64,000 bases of DNA from NCBI RefSeq assembly GCF_038419845.1, contig NZ_JBCAQT010000013.1:79979-143978 (forward strand), given 5' to 3'. How positions within the stretch are numbered: position 1 is the first letter of the stretch; every line of letters begins with the position of its first letter. Source of the stretch: Marinimicrobium sp038419845. GTDB lineage: Bacteria; Pseudomonadota; Gammaproteobacteria; Pseudomonadales; Cellvibrionaceae. Below the pieces are notes generated by a model that saw only the letters and a list, made by a program, of their open reading frames with translations, did not search any database and was not told the DNA's origin. Below, piece by piece: positions 7,815-15,918 of this stretch. Made by a program: the position numbers and the translations under genes.

Positions 7815-9815
7815 ATGAAACAACCGGTGATGACCCAGCGCGCCGAGGCGGCGGATGTTGATGATATCTGTATCAATGCCAGCGGCAATCGTCCGTTGAG
7901 CGAAGTCAGTCGGTCCCGCCGCAACCTGCTCAAAGGCGGGTTGGGTCTGCTGGCCACGCACCTGGCCGCACCCGCGCTCCTGACGGCGTGCGTACCCGGC
8001 ATGGGACGCCACGGAGCCCCCTTTACCGACAGCCCCCGCCCCGCCATCGGCTTCACCCCGGTGCCAGTGGCGCAGGACCCGGATTACGACCGGGTGGATG
8101 TGCCCGAGGGCTATGCGGCCGAGCCGTTTTTCAGCTGGGGCGACCCGGTGGTGAACGGCGCCACCCCCTGGGATTCGGGAGCGGGGAACGACTGGCTGGA
8201 GCAGGAACGCCAGTCCGGCCAGAACCATGACGGTATGCATTACTTCCCCTTTCCCGATGCCCCCAATGAGCATGGCCTGCTGGTGATCAATCACGAGTAC
8301 ATCAACGCCACGCTTCACCCCGAGGGGCCGACCGTCACCGAAGATGCTCAGGGTCGAAAAATACGGCCGAAAGATGAGGTGCGCAAAGAGCAGGCGGCAC
8401 ACGGTCTGAGCATTGTTGAAGTGCGCCGCGACCCCTGGGGGCACTGGGAGCGGCTCTATCCCTCCCAGTACAACCGCCGCCTGACCGCCACGACCCCGAT
8501 GAGGATCAGTGGTCCCGCCGCAGGCGCCGACGCCATGAAAACCCGCGATGACCCCACGGGTACGGAAGTGCTGGGCACATTGAACAATTGCGCCATGGGA
8601 GTCACTCCCTGGGGAACCTATCTGATCGCCGAGGAAAACTGGAAAAACTATTTTGCCAACAGCGACCTGGATGATCACGCCCAGCGTCGGGAGCATCATC
8701 GCTTCGGTATCGCTGCCGGTCCCAACAGTCACTACAACTACTGGGAATCCGCCGACCCGCGTTTTGATGCCACGCCTAAACCTGACCAGCCTCACGGTGG
8801 CTATGTCAACGAGCCCAACCGGTTCGGCTGGGTGGTGGAAGTGGACCCCTTCGACCCCCAGAGCCAACCGGTCAAGCGCACCGCCTTTGGCCGGATGGTG
8901 CGCGAAGGCTGCACCTGTGTGCAGCACCCGGATGGTCGGTTGGCGTTTTATTCCGGCGAAGACTCCCGGGGCGAGTGCATCTACAAATTTGTGCCCGAGG
9001 GGCGCTTCGATCCGGATGATCCCCGGGCCAACCGGGATCTGCTCGACCGGGGAACCGTTTATGTGGCCGTCTATCACGAGGATGGGACGGGCGAGTGGCG
9101 TCCGTTGGTGTGGGGCGAGCCGGGCCTGACCGAGGCCGACGGTTTTGCCTCCCAGGCCGACGTGCTGATCAACCTGCGAAGCGCCGCCGACGCCCTGGGC
9201 GGCACACCCATGGACCGGCCCGAATGGGTCGCCGTCAATCCTTTTACCCGGGATGGCTATGTCACCCTCACCAACAACGTCGATCGGGGTGTGGATCCCG
9301 ATCAGCCGGTCGACGCCGCCAATCCTCGGCCGGAGAATCACCACGGCCAGATCCTTCGCTGGCGCGAGCGGGACCGCGACCCGCACGCCACCCGCTTCGA
9401 GTGGGAGCTGTTCCTGTTGGCCGGTGAACAGCCCCCGGCGGGTGAGTCCTGGAAAACCGACCACCAGTACGGCACCATTGAGGGCGATATCTTTGCCTGT
9501 CCAGACGGTCTCTGGTTTGATCCGGAAGGAAGGTTGTGGATTCAGACCGACTTCAGCGATGGCAAGTCCGTGTACGACGCCATGGGCACCAACCAGATGC
9601 TCTGCGCCGACCCGGTCACCCGCGAAGTGCGCCGTTTCCTCACCGGGCCGTCCGGGTGCGAGATCACCGGCGTGACCGGCACCCCGGATGGCACAACCCT
9701 GTGGATCAACGTCCAGCACCCGGGCATCAGTTACCCGGCGAGCGACGGCAAGACCCGCCCGCGCTCCACCACGGTGTTGATCACCAAGGATGACGGTGGT
9801 GTGATCGGCACCTGA
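7815..9815 (+). CDS. Tat-exported DUF839 (PhoX-like) protein
   Basis: A 666-residue protein. It carries a twin-arginine signal (SRSRRNLLKGG, arginines 35-36) and a possible lipobox ending LLTAC, so it is probably a periplasmic lipoprotein. The body has DUF839/PhoX features: FSWGDPV, NHDGMHYFPF, LVINHEYIN, GTLNNCAMGVTPWGTYLIAEENW, NRFGWVVEVDPFDP, KRTAFGRMVREGC and, late, DGLWFDPEGRLWIQTD. Family members include calcium-iron alkaline phosphatases, but many are uncharacterised. A phosphatase role is possible, not shown. An in-frame TTG at 7794 is an alternative start; the ATG at 7815 has GAAGG upstream. It has no visible operon partner. Confidence 0.85.
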   Translation: MKQPVMTQRAEAADVDDICINASGNRPLSEVSRSRRNLLKGGLGLLATHLAAPALLTACVPGMGRHGAPFTDSPRPAIGFTPVPVAQDPDYDRVDVPEGYAAEPFFSWGDPVVNGATPWDSGAGNDWLEQERQSGQNHDGMHYFPFPDAPNEHGLLVINHEYINATLHPEGPTVTEDAQGRKIRPKDEVRKEQAAHGLSIVEVRRDPWGHWERLYPSQYNRRLTATTPMRISGPAAGADAMKTRDDPTGTEVLGTLNNCAMGVTPWGTYLIAEENWKNYFANSDLDDHAQRREHHRFGIAAGPNSHYNYWESADPRFDATPKPDQPHGGYVNEPNRFGWVVEVDPFDPQSQPVKRTAFGRMVREGCTCVQHPDGRLAFYSGEDSRGECIYKFVPEGRFDPDDPRANRDLLDRGTVYVAVYHEDGTGEWRPLVWGEPGLTEADGFASQADVLINLRSAADALGGTPMDRPEWVAVNPFTRDGYVTLTNNVDRGVDPDQPVDAANPRPENHHGQILRWRERDRDPHATRFEWELFLLAGEQPPAGESWKTDHQYGTIEGDIFACPDGLWFDPEGRLWIQTDFSDGKSVYDAMGTNQMLCADPVTREVRRFLTGPSGCEITGVTGTPDGTTLWINVQHPGISYPASDGKTRPRSTTVLITKDDGGVIGT

Positions 9816-9887
9816 TGATTCGACGCTGACTCGCGGGTTGACGTAAACTTTGGGTTCACCGACTGCCACTCAGACAGCGAGCGCTTG

Positions 9888-10358
9888 ATGGACTTCGCCC
9901 TGCACTCATCTCTCATTACGGTTGTCACCACGTCTCTGGTGGTGGCGCTGAACGTGGTTTTTCACTATGAAGTGATCCAGTGGCTCAACCGTTGGCATGT
10001 CGGGCGTCATCGGCGATTCGGTCATAACCACCGGGTCCGTCCCATTGTATTGTTCACCATGTTTGTGTTGCTGTTGGCCCATGTGGTGGAAATCTGGCTG
10101 TTCGGCTTTGCGTTCTGGTGGTTGTTGGATCTTGAAGGGTACGGCGTGATTCAGGGGTACGGGGAACTGAGTCTGCTCGACTGCGTCTATTTTTCGGTCG
10201 CGAACTACACGACGGCAGGATGGGGGGATTTAGTGGCCGTTGGGGATATACGTTTTCTGGCGGGCACCGAGGCCCTGGTGGGCTTCATGATGATCACCTG
10301 GTCGGCCTCGTTCAGTTACCTGGTCATGAACCGGGCCTGGGGCAGTGATAAGGCTTGA
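9888..10358 (+). CDS. Small two-pore-helix ion-channel-like membrane protein
   Basis: A 156-residue inner-membrane protein with an N-terminal hydrophobic segment (about 6-25), a second (about 50-80) and a C-terminal pore unit. The pore region reads CVYFSVANYTTAGWGDLVAV, which aligns with potassium-channel pore loops (YTT-x-GYGD). The usual tyrosine of the filter is tryptophan here and the residue before the first glycine is alanine. A last helix (LVGFMMITWSASFSYLVM) follows. There is no regulatory RCK domain. Ion selectivity is therefore uncertain. A TTG directly before the ATG is an alternative start. Confidence 0.8.
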   Translation: MDFALHSSLITVVTTSLVVALNVVFHYEVIQWLNRWHVGRHRRFGHNHRVRPIVLFTMFVLLLAHVVEIWLFGFAFWWLLDLEGYGVIQGYGELSLLDCVYFSVANYTTAGWGDLVAVGDIRFLAGTEALVGFMMITWSASFSYLVMNRAWGSDKA

Positions 10359-10400
10359 GGGAAGTAGATCAGAGGTTCATCCCTGAACCAGTGAGCCATA

Positions 10401-10685
10401 CTACTGATTGGAAGCCAGCGGCGTGACGTTTCCGGCCTGCCCCTCGGACTCTTCAAGCAGAGCTTCGGGCTTACCCTTGCAGGCTTTGGCCAATTGATCA
10501 CGGCGCTCGGCCAACAGCAGACCAATGGCCTCACTGTGTTCCTCGCTGATGCCGTCAATGGAGCTTTCAATCAGCTCGGTGATATTGGCGGCCAGCTCCA
10601 GCATTTTGTCGTGCGCTTCCGCGGCTTTTTTATCGTCAAACATCTTGCCATCCCGATCACATTTCCAAACGGCGACTACAGCCAT
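10401..10685 (-). CDS. yebG: YebG family SOS-induced protein
   Basis: A 94-residue protein starting MAVVAVWKCDRDGKMFDDKKAAEAHDKMLELAANI, the typical YebG N-terminus. It is otherwise an acidic helical protein (ISEEHSEAIGLLLAERRDQL). YebG is a DNA-damage-inducible protein of the LexA regulon with no settled biochemical role. The start has a strong AGGAGGT on the minus strand. A near-consensus LexA box sits 20-39 bases upstream of the ATG, which supports both the identity and SOS control. Confidence 0.93.
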   Translation of the reverse strand: MAVVAVWKCDRDGKMFDDKKAAEAHDKMLELAANITELIESSIDGISEEHSEAIGLLLAERRDQLAKACKGKPEALLEESEGQAGNVTPLASNQ

Positions 10686-10704
10686 GGTTTACCTCCTGGG
10701 TCAT

Positions 10705-10724
10705 TACTGTTTTTTTATACAGTA
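10705..10724 (-). promoter_or_regulatory. LexA box (SOS operator) of yebG
   Basis: TACTGTTTTTTTATACAGTA contains CTGT-N8-ACAG with the flanking TA dinucleotides of the gammaproteobacterial LexA consensus. It lies immediately upstream of yebG, where RNA polymerase would bind. Confidence 0.92.
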
Positions 10725-10785
10725 TTGATTGCAGGGCGACTTGTCAACTCTTGGTGGTGCGCTGGGCAATTGTCAGCCCAACCGA

Positions 10786-13700
10786 TCAGCGAGAACTGAT
10801 GCCACCGAAGCGCAGGTACATGGCCGGCACCACCAGCATGTTCAGGGCGGTGGAGCTGAGCAGCCCCCAGAGAATCACAATCGCCATGGGGGCCTGAATC
10901 TCGCTACCGGGTTCTCCTCCGGCCAGGGCCAGGGGGACCAGCGCCAGCGCTGTGGCAAGGGCGGTCATCAGGATGGGCACCAGCCGCTCTTCGGCCCCCT
11001 GGCGGACGGCCTGAGCGGGGGCAAGCCCCTGATCCTGAATCAGGCGGCCGATATGGTCGATCAGAATCACGCCGTTGCGGGTGGCAATGCCGAACAGGGT
11101 AATAAAGCCGATCAGTACGGCCACCGTGACGACGCCTCCGGCGAACCAGACGCCCGCCACGCCGCCAATCAGTGCCAGTGGCAGGTTGAGCATGACCAAC
11201 AGTGCGTCCCGGGCGCGCCCGAAAGCGGCCACCAGCAGAAAGAAAATGCCGGCAATGACCAGCGCGCCCAGTAACAGCAGCCGGGTGCTGGCGGCTTCGG
11301 CGCTCTGGAACTGGCCGCCGTACTCCAACCGGTAGCCGGTCGGCAGCTCGATGTTGGCGTCGAGGGTGCGCTCAATGTCCTCTACCACGCTGATCAGGTC
11401 CCGCTCGGCCACGTTGGCCATGACCACCAGGTGGCGCTGGACGTTCTCCCGGGTGATGGTGTTCGGTCCCCGCTCGCGCCGGATGTCGGCCAACGCCGAG
11501 AAGGGCACCTGGGCACCGGAGGCGAGCGTGAGTTGGGTTTCCCGCAGGGTGTCCAGGTTCTCTTTGGCGCTTTCCGGCAGGCGCACGACCAGATCAAAGC
11601 TCGCCTCTCCCTCCAGCAGCCGGCCGACGGTGGTGCCGTTGAAGGCCGTCTCCAGGGCGTCGGCGGCCTCGGCCATGGTCATCCCGTAGTTGGCCAGGGC
11701 GGATCGGTCAAAGCGCACGGTGACAAACGGGATCTGACTCTGCTCGTCCATGGCGACGTCCACCGCGCCCGGAACCTCGCTGACCAGGGATTCGATCTGA
11801 CCACCGAGTGAGCGCAGCTCGAACAGGTCATCGCCAAAGAGCTTGATGGCAATGTTGGCGCGGGTACCGGAAAGCATGTGATCAATGCGGTGCGAAATGG
11901 GCTGGCCGATAATGACGTTGGTGCCGGGCAGCAGCGCGAACTCCTCCCGAAGGGCCGCTAGCAGCTCGGCCTTGTCCCGCTTCTGCATCTTGAGCGATAC
12001 GTCGATCTCGGAGGAGAAGACCTGCTGGGCGTGCGGATCCAGTTCGGCCCGTCCGGTGCGTCGGGCCGTGGCGACCACTTCCGGTTGCTCCAGCAGAATG
12101 TTTTCCACCCGCTGGCCGATGGAATCGGAGGTTTCCAGCGAGGTGCCGGGTAGGGTCACCGCACTCAGGGTCAGGCTGCCTTCGTTGAACTCGGGTAAGA
12201 AACCACGTCCGGCGAAGGAAAGCCCCACCAGAGAGACCAGCAGCAGGGCCAGAGCCCCGCCGATCACCACGCGCCAGCGCCGCAGTGACCAGTCCAGCAG
12301 GGGGCGATAGGCGGATTTCAGGGCCCGGATCAGGCGGGTGTCGTGGTCATGGGCGACGGTGCGACTCCCTGGCAGGCCCAGCAGGCAAAGCACCGGAGTG
12401 ACGGTCACCGCGACCAGCAGCGAGGCGGCGAGAGACACCACATAGGCCAGCCCCAGCGGTTCCAGCAGCCGCCCTTCGACGCCGCTGAGGAAAAACAGCG
12501 GGAGGAACACCAGAATGATGATCAGGGTGGCAAAAACAATGGAGCCTTCGATCTCCCGGGTGGCCGCCGAGACCACGTGCAGCGCTGACTGTCGCTGATC
12601 CTCGGGCCGGTCGGCGTTTTCGCGCAGGCGCCGGACGATGTTTTCCACCACAATAATGGCATCGTCCACCAGCGCGCCGAGCGCAATGGTCATGCCCCCG
12701 AGCGTCATGGTATTGAGAGTGCCGCCCAGCCAGCGAATGGACAGCACCGCCACCAACAGCGACAGGGGGATGGCCACCAGCGCGATGGCGGTGGCCCGCA
12801 CGCTGTATAAAAACAGAAACATGATGGCCACTACCAGAATGGCCCCGTCGCGCAGCGCCGCGCTGAGGTTGTCGATGGAAACGGTAATGAAGTCCGCCTG
12901 CCGGAAAGCGTCGGTTTCGATCCGCATGCCCTCGGGCAGTGAGCCCTGCAGCTCGTCGATGACGCCATCCAGGCGCTCGGTCAGCTCCAGGGTGTTCACC
13001 CCCGGCTGTTTCTGGATGCCCAGTACCACCGCCGCTTCGCCCTTGTAGCTGCCGGTGCCCCGGCGGGGCGCCGGACCGGTCTGCACCACCGCCAGATCGC
13101 GCACCAGCACCGGCACCTGCGCCCGGGTGGTCACGACCGCCTGCTCCAGATCCTCGATGGTGCGGGCCCGGCCGATGCCCTGAATCAGAAATTCCTGGCT
13201 GTTCTCGGTCAGGAAACCGGCGGAGGCGTTGTGGCTGGCATCGGCCACGGCCCGGCGCAACTGGTTCAGGGTGACGCCGTAAGCCGACAGCCGTTCGGGG
13301 GAGGCAACCACCTGAAACTGGCGGGTCTCGCCCCCGGTGGGAATCACCTCGGCGACGCCCGGCACGGCCAGCAGCCGCCGCCGGACCTGCCAGTCGGCGG
13401 CGGTTTTCAGGTCCATTTCGCTGTGCCGATCGGAGCTCAGAGCGATGAACAGAATCTCGCCCATGATCGATGTGACCGGAGCCAGCACCGGGGGTGGCAG
13501 GTCCTCGGGCAATGCCCGGGATACGTTCTGCAGGCGCTCCGCGACCCGCTGGCGCGCCCGATAGATATCCGTGCCCCAGTCGAACTCCACGGTGACCACG
13601 CTGATGCCCACCCCGGTGTTGGAGCGCACCCGCCGGACCCCGCCGGCGCCGTTCATGGCGGTCTCGATGGGGAAGGTCACCAGGCGCTCGACATCCTCGG

Positions 13701-13872
13701 GCGGCATGCCGTGGGCTTCCGAGACAATGGTGACGGAGGGAGCGGTCAGGTCGGGGAAAACATCCACCGGCGCCTTCATCGAGGACCAGCCGCCCCAAGC
13801 CATCAGCAGGCCGGCGGCGGCCAGTACCAGCAGGCGGTTGCCCAGCGACCAGCGTATGATTCGGTCAATCAT
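10786..13872 (-). CDS. Heavy-metal RND efflux pump permease (CusA/CzcA family)
   Basis: A 1028-residue inner-membrane proton antiporter of the HME-RND class with two repeats, each one helix, a large periplasmic loop and five or six helices. Marks are FPDLTAPSVTIVSEA, PIETAMNGAGGVRRVRSNTG, and in helix 4 GGMTIALGALVDDAIIVVEN, carrying the acidic pair used for proton coupling. Later it has LVAVTVTPVLCLL and the second-repeat ITLFGIATRNGVILIDH. It acts with the adaptor and the TolC-like channel encoded upstream in the same operon, exporting metal ions from the periplasm or cytosol. The ion (zinc, cobalt, cadmium, copper) cannot be read. GGAG precedes the ATG. Confidence 0.92.
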   Translation of the reverse strand: MIDRIIRWSLGNRLLVLAAAGLLMAWGGWSSMKAPVDVFPDLTAPSVTIVSEAHGMPPEDVERLVTFPIETAMNGAGGVRRVRSNTGVGISVVTVEFDWGTDIYRARQRVAERLQNVSRALPEDLPPPVLAPVTSIMGEILFIALSSDRHSEMDLKTAADWQVRRRLLAVPGVAEVIPTGGETRQFQVVASPERLSAYGVTLNQLRRAVADASHNASAGFLTENSQEFLIQGIGRARTIEDLEQAVVTTRAQVPVLVRDLAVVQTGPAPRRGTGSYKGEAAVVLGIQKQPGVNTLELTERLDGVIDELQGSLPEGMRIETDAFRQADFITVSIDNLSAALRDGAILVVAIMFLFLYSVRATAIALVAIPLSLLVAVLSIRWLGGTLNTMTLGGMTIALGALVDDAIIVVENIVRRLRENADRPEDQRQSALHVVSAATREIEGSIVFATLIIILVFLPLFFLSGVEGRLLEPLGLAYVVSLAASLLVAVTVTPVLCLLGLPGSRTVAHDHDTRLIRALKSAYRPLLDWSLRRWRVVIGGALALLLVSLVGLSFAGRGFLPEFNEGSLTLSAVTLPGTSLETSDSIGQRVENILLEQPEVVATARRTGRAELDPHAQQVFSSEIDVSLKMQKRDKAELLAALREEFALLPGTNVIIGQPISHRIDHMLSGTRANIAIKLFGDDLFELRSLGGQIESLVSEVPGAVDVAMDEQSQIPFVTVRFDRSALANYGMTMAEAADALETAFNGTTVGRLLEGEASFDLVVRLPESAKENLDTLRETQLTLASGAQVPFSALADIRRERGPNTITRENVQRHLVVMANVAERDLISVVEDIERTLDANIELPTGYRLEYGGQFQSAEAASTRLLLLGALVIAGIFFLLVAAFGRARDALLVMLNLPLALIGGVAGVWFAGGVVTVAVLIGFITLFGIATRNGVILIDHIGRLIQDQGLAPAQAVRQGAEERLVPILMTALATALALVPLALAGGEPGSEIQAPMAIVILWGLLSSTALNMLVVPAMYLRFGGISSR

Positions 13873-13888
13873 GCAAAACTCCGCGAGT

Positions 13889-13920
13889 TTAGGAGGTTGG
13901 GAGATTAGGAGATTGGGAGG
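13889..13920. repeat. Two tandem 16-bp repeats between adaptor and pump genes
   Basis: TTAGGAGGTTGGGAGA (13889-13904) is followed directly by TTAGGAGATTGGGAGG (13905-13920), two differences apart. In the transcript (minus strand) this is a pyrimidine-rich tract between the adaptor stop and the pump start. Confidence 0.75.
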
Positions 13921-15501
13921 TCAGTGGGCGTGACCGTGGCCAATATCGCTGCCACCCACCGAGGCGAGTTTCACCAGGTAGGCCCCTTCACTGACTACCC
14001 GTTCCTTAGCATCCAGGCCCCGAAGGACTTCCACCCAGGACCCGTCGCGCACGCCCAGCTCGACCGGGCGCCGCTCAAAACTTTCGCCGCTGATCTGCAC
14101 ATACACCACAGCGCGACCGTCATCGTCGATGACGGCACGGCGGGGGATGGCCAGTCGGTCGGTGGCCGGTTCGGTGAACACCCGGGCCGGCATCCGGGCA
14201 CCGAGCAGGGTGGGGCCGATGGCCGCCGGGTATTCGACCGTAATGCCGGCGGTACGGCTGTGCGGGTCCACCGCGCTGTCGTGACGCACCACGCGAGCGC
14301 CCCGCTCGGCGTCCAGCACCTGCGGGCCCTCGGGGTGATCGAGCCAGGCGCCACTGCTCCGGGCCAGGGCTTCGGCAAACCGCTCCGGAACCCGAATGGC
14401 GAGCCAGCGCCGCTCGGGCGCGGCCAGGCGGAAGAGGGGCTCCCCGGCCCTGATGAAAGCGCCGGGGCTGGCGTCGGTGGCGACGACTTCTCCGGTGACG
14501 GGCGCCCGCAGGGCAAGGCCCGCCTCGGTGTCTCCGGACTGATACTGCTCGACCCGGGCGCGCGCCGTCTGGAATTCGGTCCGGGCGACATCGCGCGCCT
14601 GCCGTGCTTCGAGCAGGCGTCGCTCGGGGATGGCGCCTTCCTCCAGCAGGCCGGTCAGCCGCTCGACATCCTTTTCGGCCAGCGTCAGGCGGGAGCGGGC
14701 CTGCTCCAGGGCCAGTGCCAGGCTGCCCACATCGGATTCGCTCCCCAAGCGGGGAATCAGGGTGCCCAGTCGGGTGCCCCGCTCCACACGCTGGCCCGGC
14801 TGAGCCAGTTGAGCCGTGGCAATGTAACCGTCCGCTGGGGCGCGCACGATGGCGCCGGCATCGGCGGGGGCGGTGACGGTCCCGAAACCGGGCACCGAGG
14901 CCCGCAGGGGCCGGGGCCGGACCACCTCGGTGGCAAACCGGTTGTCCCACTGCTGCTCTTTCAGGTATTGGATGTCGCCCTCGGGATGATCGCCGGGGTC
15001 TTGAGCCGCATGGGCGTCCGGGAAAACCGTCACCCGGCCCAGGGTGTGCCGGGCCTTCAGCTCCCCCTGAGTCACTTCTACGACCAGGGTGAACTCGCCG
15101 GCGTCCCGGGGGGTGACGGTTGGCCGGAAAATGCCGGGGCTGGCCGGCTCATTGACCCGAAATCGGGCCACGGAGCGTCCTTCGCGCTGGATCAGCACGT
15201 CCATCCGCCCTTCGGCCAGTGGCTGGAAGTCACTCAGTCGGGTCACATGGGCAACGAAGGGCGAGGCATGTCCCGCGACCAGGGCCGGAAATTCCACAAA
15301 CAGCTCGGTGCTGTCACTGAAATCGGTGTAGACCCGGGCGCCGGTGTCGTGCTCGTCGTGGGCCGCATGAGAGCCGTCGGTACCGTGGGCGTGGCCATGA
15401 TCATCCGTCGGGGCGTCGGAGCACCCCGCCAGGGTCAGAGCCAGACCCAATCCCAGAGCCAACCCCAGACCCAATGCCCGGGCGCGTGAATCAATGGGCA
15501 T
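13921..15501 (-). CDS. RND efflux periplasmic adaptor (CusB/CzcB type) with His-rich ends
   Basis: A 526-residue membrane-fusion lipoprotein with signal peptide and lipobox (LALTLAGC). A His/Asp-rich stretch follows (DDHGHAHGTDGSHAAHDEHD). An extra N-terminal domain of about 120 residues (ELFVEFPALVAGHASPFVAHVTRL...) precedes a barrel-hybrid lipoyl core (APADGYIATAQLAQPGQRVERG, then a coiled-coil hairpin, then APVTGEVVATDASPGAFIRAG). It ends in a second His run (GHGHAH), typical of metal-handling adaptors. The start at 15501 overlaps the upstream His-rich gene by 11 bases (ATGCCCATTGA). Longer in-frame extension upstream is only a shadow of that gene. Confidence 0.9.
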   Translation of the reverse strand: MPIDSRARALGLGLALGLGLALTLAGCSDAPTDDHGHAHGTDGSHAAHDEHDTGARVYTDFSDSTELFVEFPALVAGHASPFVAHVTRLSDFQPLAEGRMDVLIQREGRSVARFRVNEPASPGIFRPTVTPRDAGEFTLVVEVTQGELKARHTLGRVTVFPDAHAAQDPGDHPEGDIQYLKEQQWDNRFATEVVRPRPLRASVPGFGTVTAPADAGAIVRAPADGYIATAQLAQPGQRVERGTRLGTLIPRLGSESDVGSLALALEQARSRLTLAEKDVERLTGLLEEGAIPERRLLEARQARDVARTEFQTARARVEQYQSGDTEAGLALRAPVTGEVVATDASPGAFIRAGEPLFRLAAPERRWLAIRVPERFAEALARSSGAWLDHPEGPQVLDAERGARVVRHDSAVDPHSRTAGITVEYPAAIGPTLLGARMPARVFTEPATDRLAIPRRAVIDDDGRAVVYVQISGESFERRPVELGVRDGSWVEVLRGLDAKERVVSEGAYLVKLASVGGSDIGHGHAH

Positions 15502-15892
15502 GATCGTGGTCTTCGCCGTGTTCGTGGTCGCCATCGTGGTGTTCGTGCTCCTGGTCGTCGTGTTCTTGGTCATGGTCGCCGTCGTGGTGCTCTGCGTCGG
15601 TAACTGTACCCTCGGTGTCGGCCTGTTCGGCCTCGTCCCCGTAGTAGGCTTCGGTCGAGGCGTGGTCGTGATCATCATGGCTGTGATCACCGTCGTGGCT
15701 ATGGTCATCTCCATCGCCGTGATCGTGCGCTTCATCACCGTTATGGGCACCTTCATCATCATGGGCACCTTCCTCATGGCGATGCTCGTCCTCGTGCATG
15801 GCGTCATCGTCATGGGGATGCTCGGCATCGCTGCAGGCGGCCAGAGCCAGGGTCAGTGCGGCGAGGGTCATCAGGGGCTTCATTGAAATCAT
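15491..15892 (-). CDS. His/Asp/Glu-rich lipoprotein, probable metal-binding protein
   Basis: A 133-residue protein: signal peptide with lipobox (MTLAALTLALAAC), then a low-complexity mature part of about 114 residues with about 27 histidines, mostly in HDxxH, DHSHDGDH and HEHHDGDHEH patterns. No folded domain is recognised. It lies between the channel and adaptor genes and overlaps the adaptor, so it is a component of the metal efflux operon. Binding of zinc, copper, cobalt or nickel in the periplasm is the likely role (inference). The start is supported by AGGAG seven bases upstream. It could also be read as a detached version of the adaptor's own His-rich tail. Confidence 0.85.
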   Translation of the reverse strand: MISMKPLMTLAALTLALAACSDAEHPHDDDAMHEDEHRHEEGAHDDEGAHNGDEAHDHGDGDDHSHDGDHSHDDHDHASTEAYYGDEAEQADTEGTVTDAEHHDGDHDQEHDDQEHEHHDGDHEHGEDHDHAH

Positions 15893-15918
15893 GGGTGATC
15901 TCCTGTCAGTCAGACGGT

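Noticed and set aside
7638..9869. Very long open frame (743 residues) on the minus strand opposite the DUF839 gene
   Set aside because: Composition is that of an antisense shadow in GC-rich DNA; it has no recognisable domain, and the plus-strand protein has clear family motifs and a Tat signal.
13924..15489. 521-residue plus-strand frame opposite the RND adaptor
   Set aside because: Antisense shadow; the minus strand has the lipobox, lipoyl and coiled-coil features.
15502..15828. N-terminal extension of the RND adaptor rich in Met and Thr
   Set aside because: It is the His-rich lipoprotein gene read in another frame; the adaptor's own signal peptide begins at 15501.
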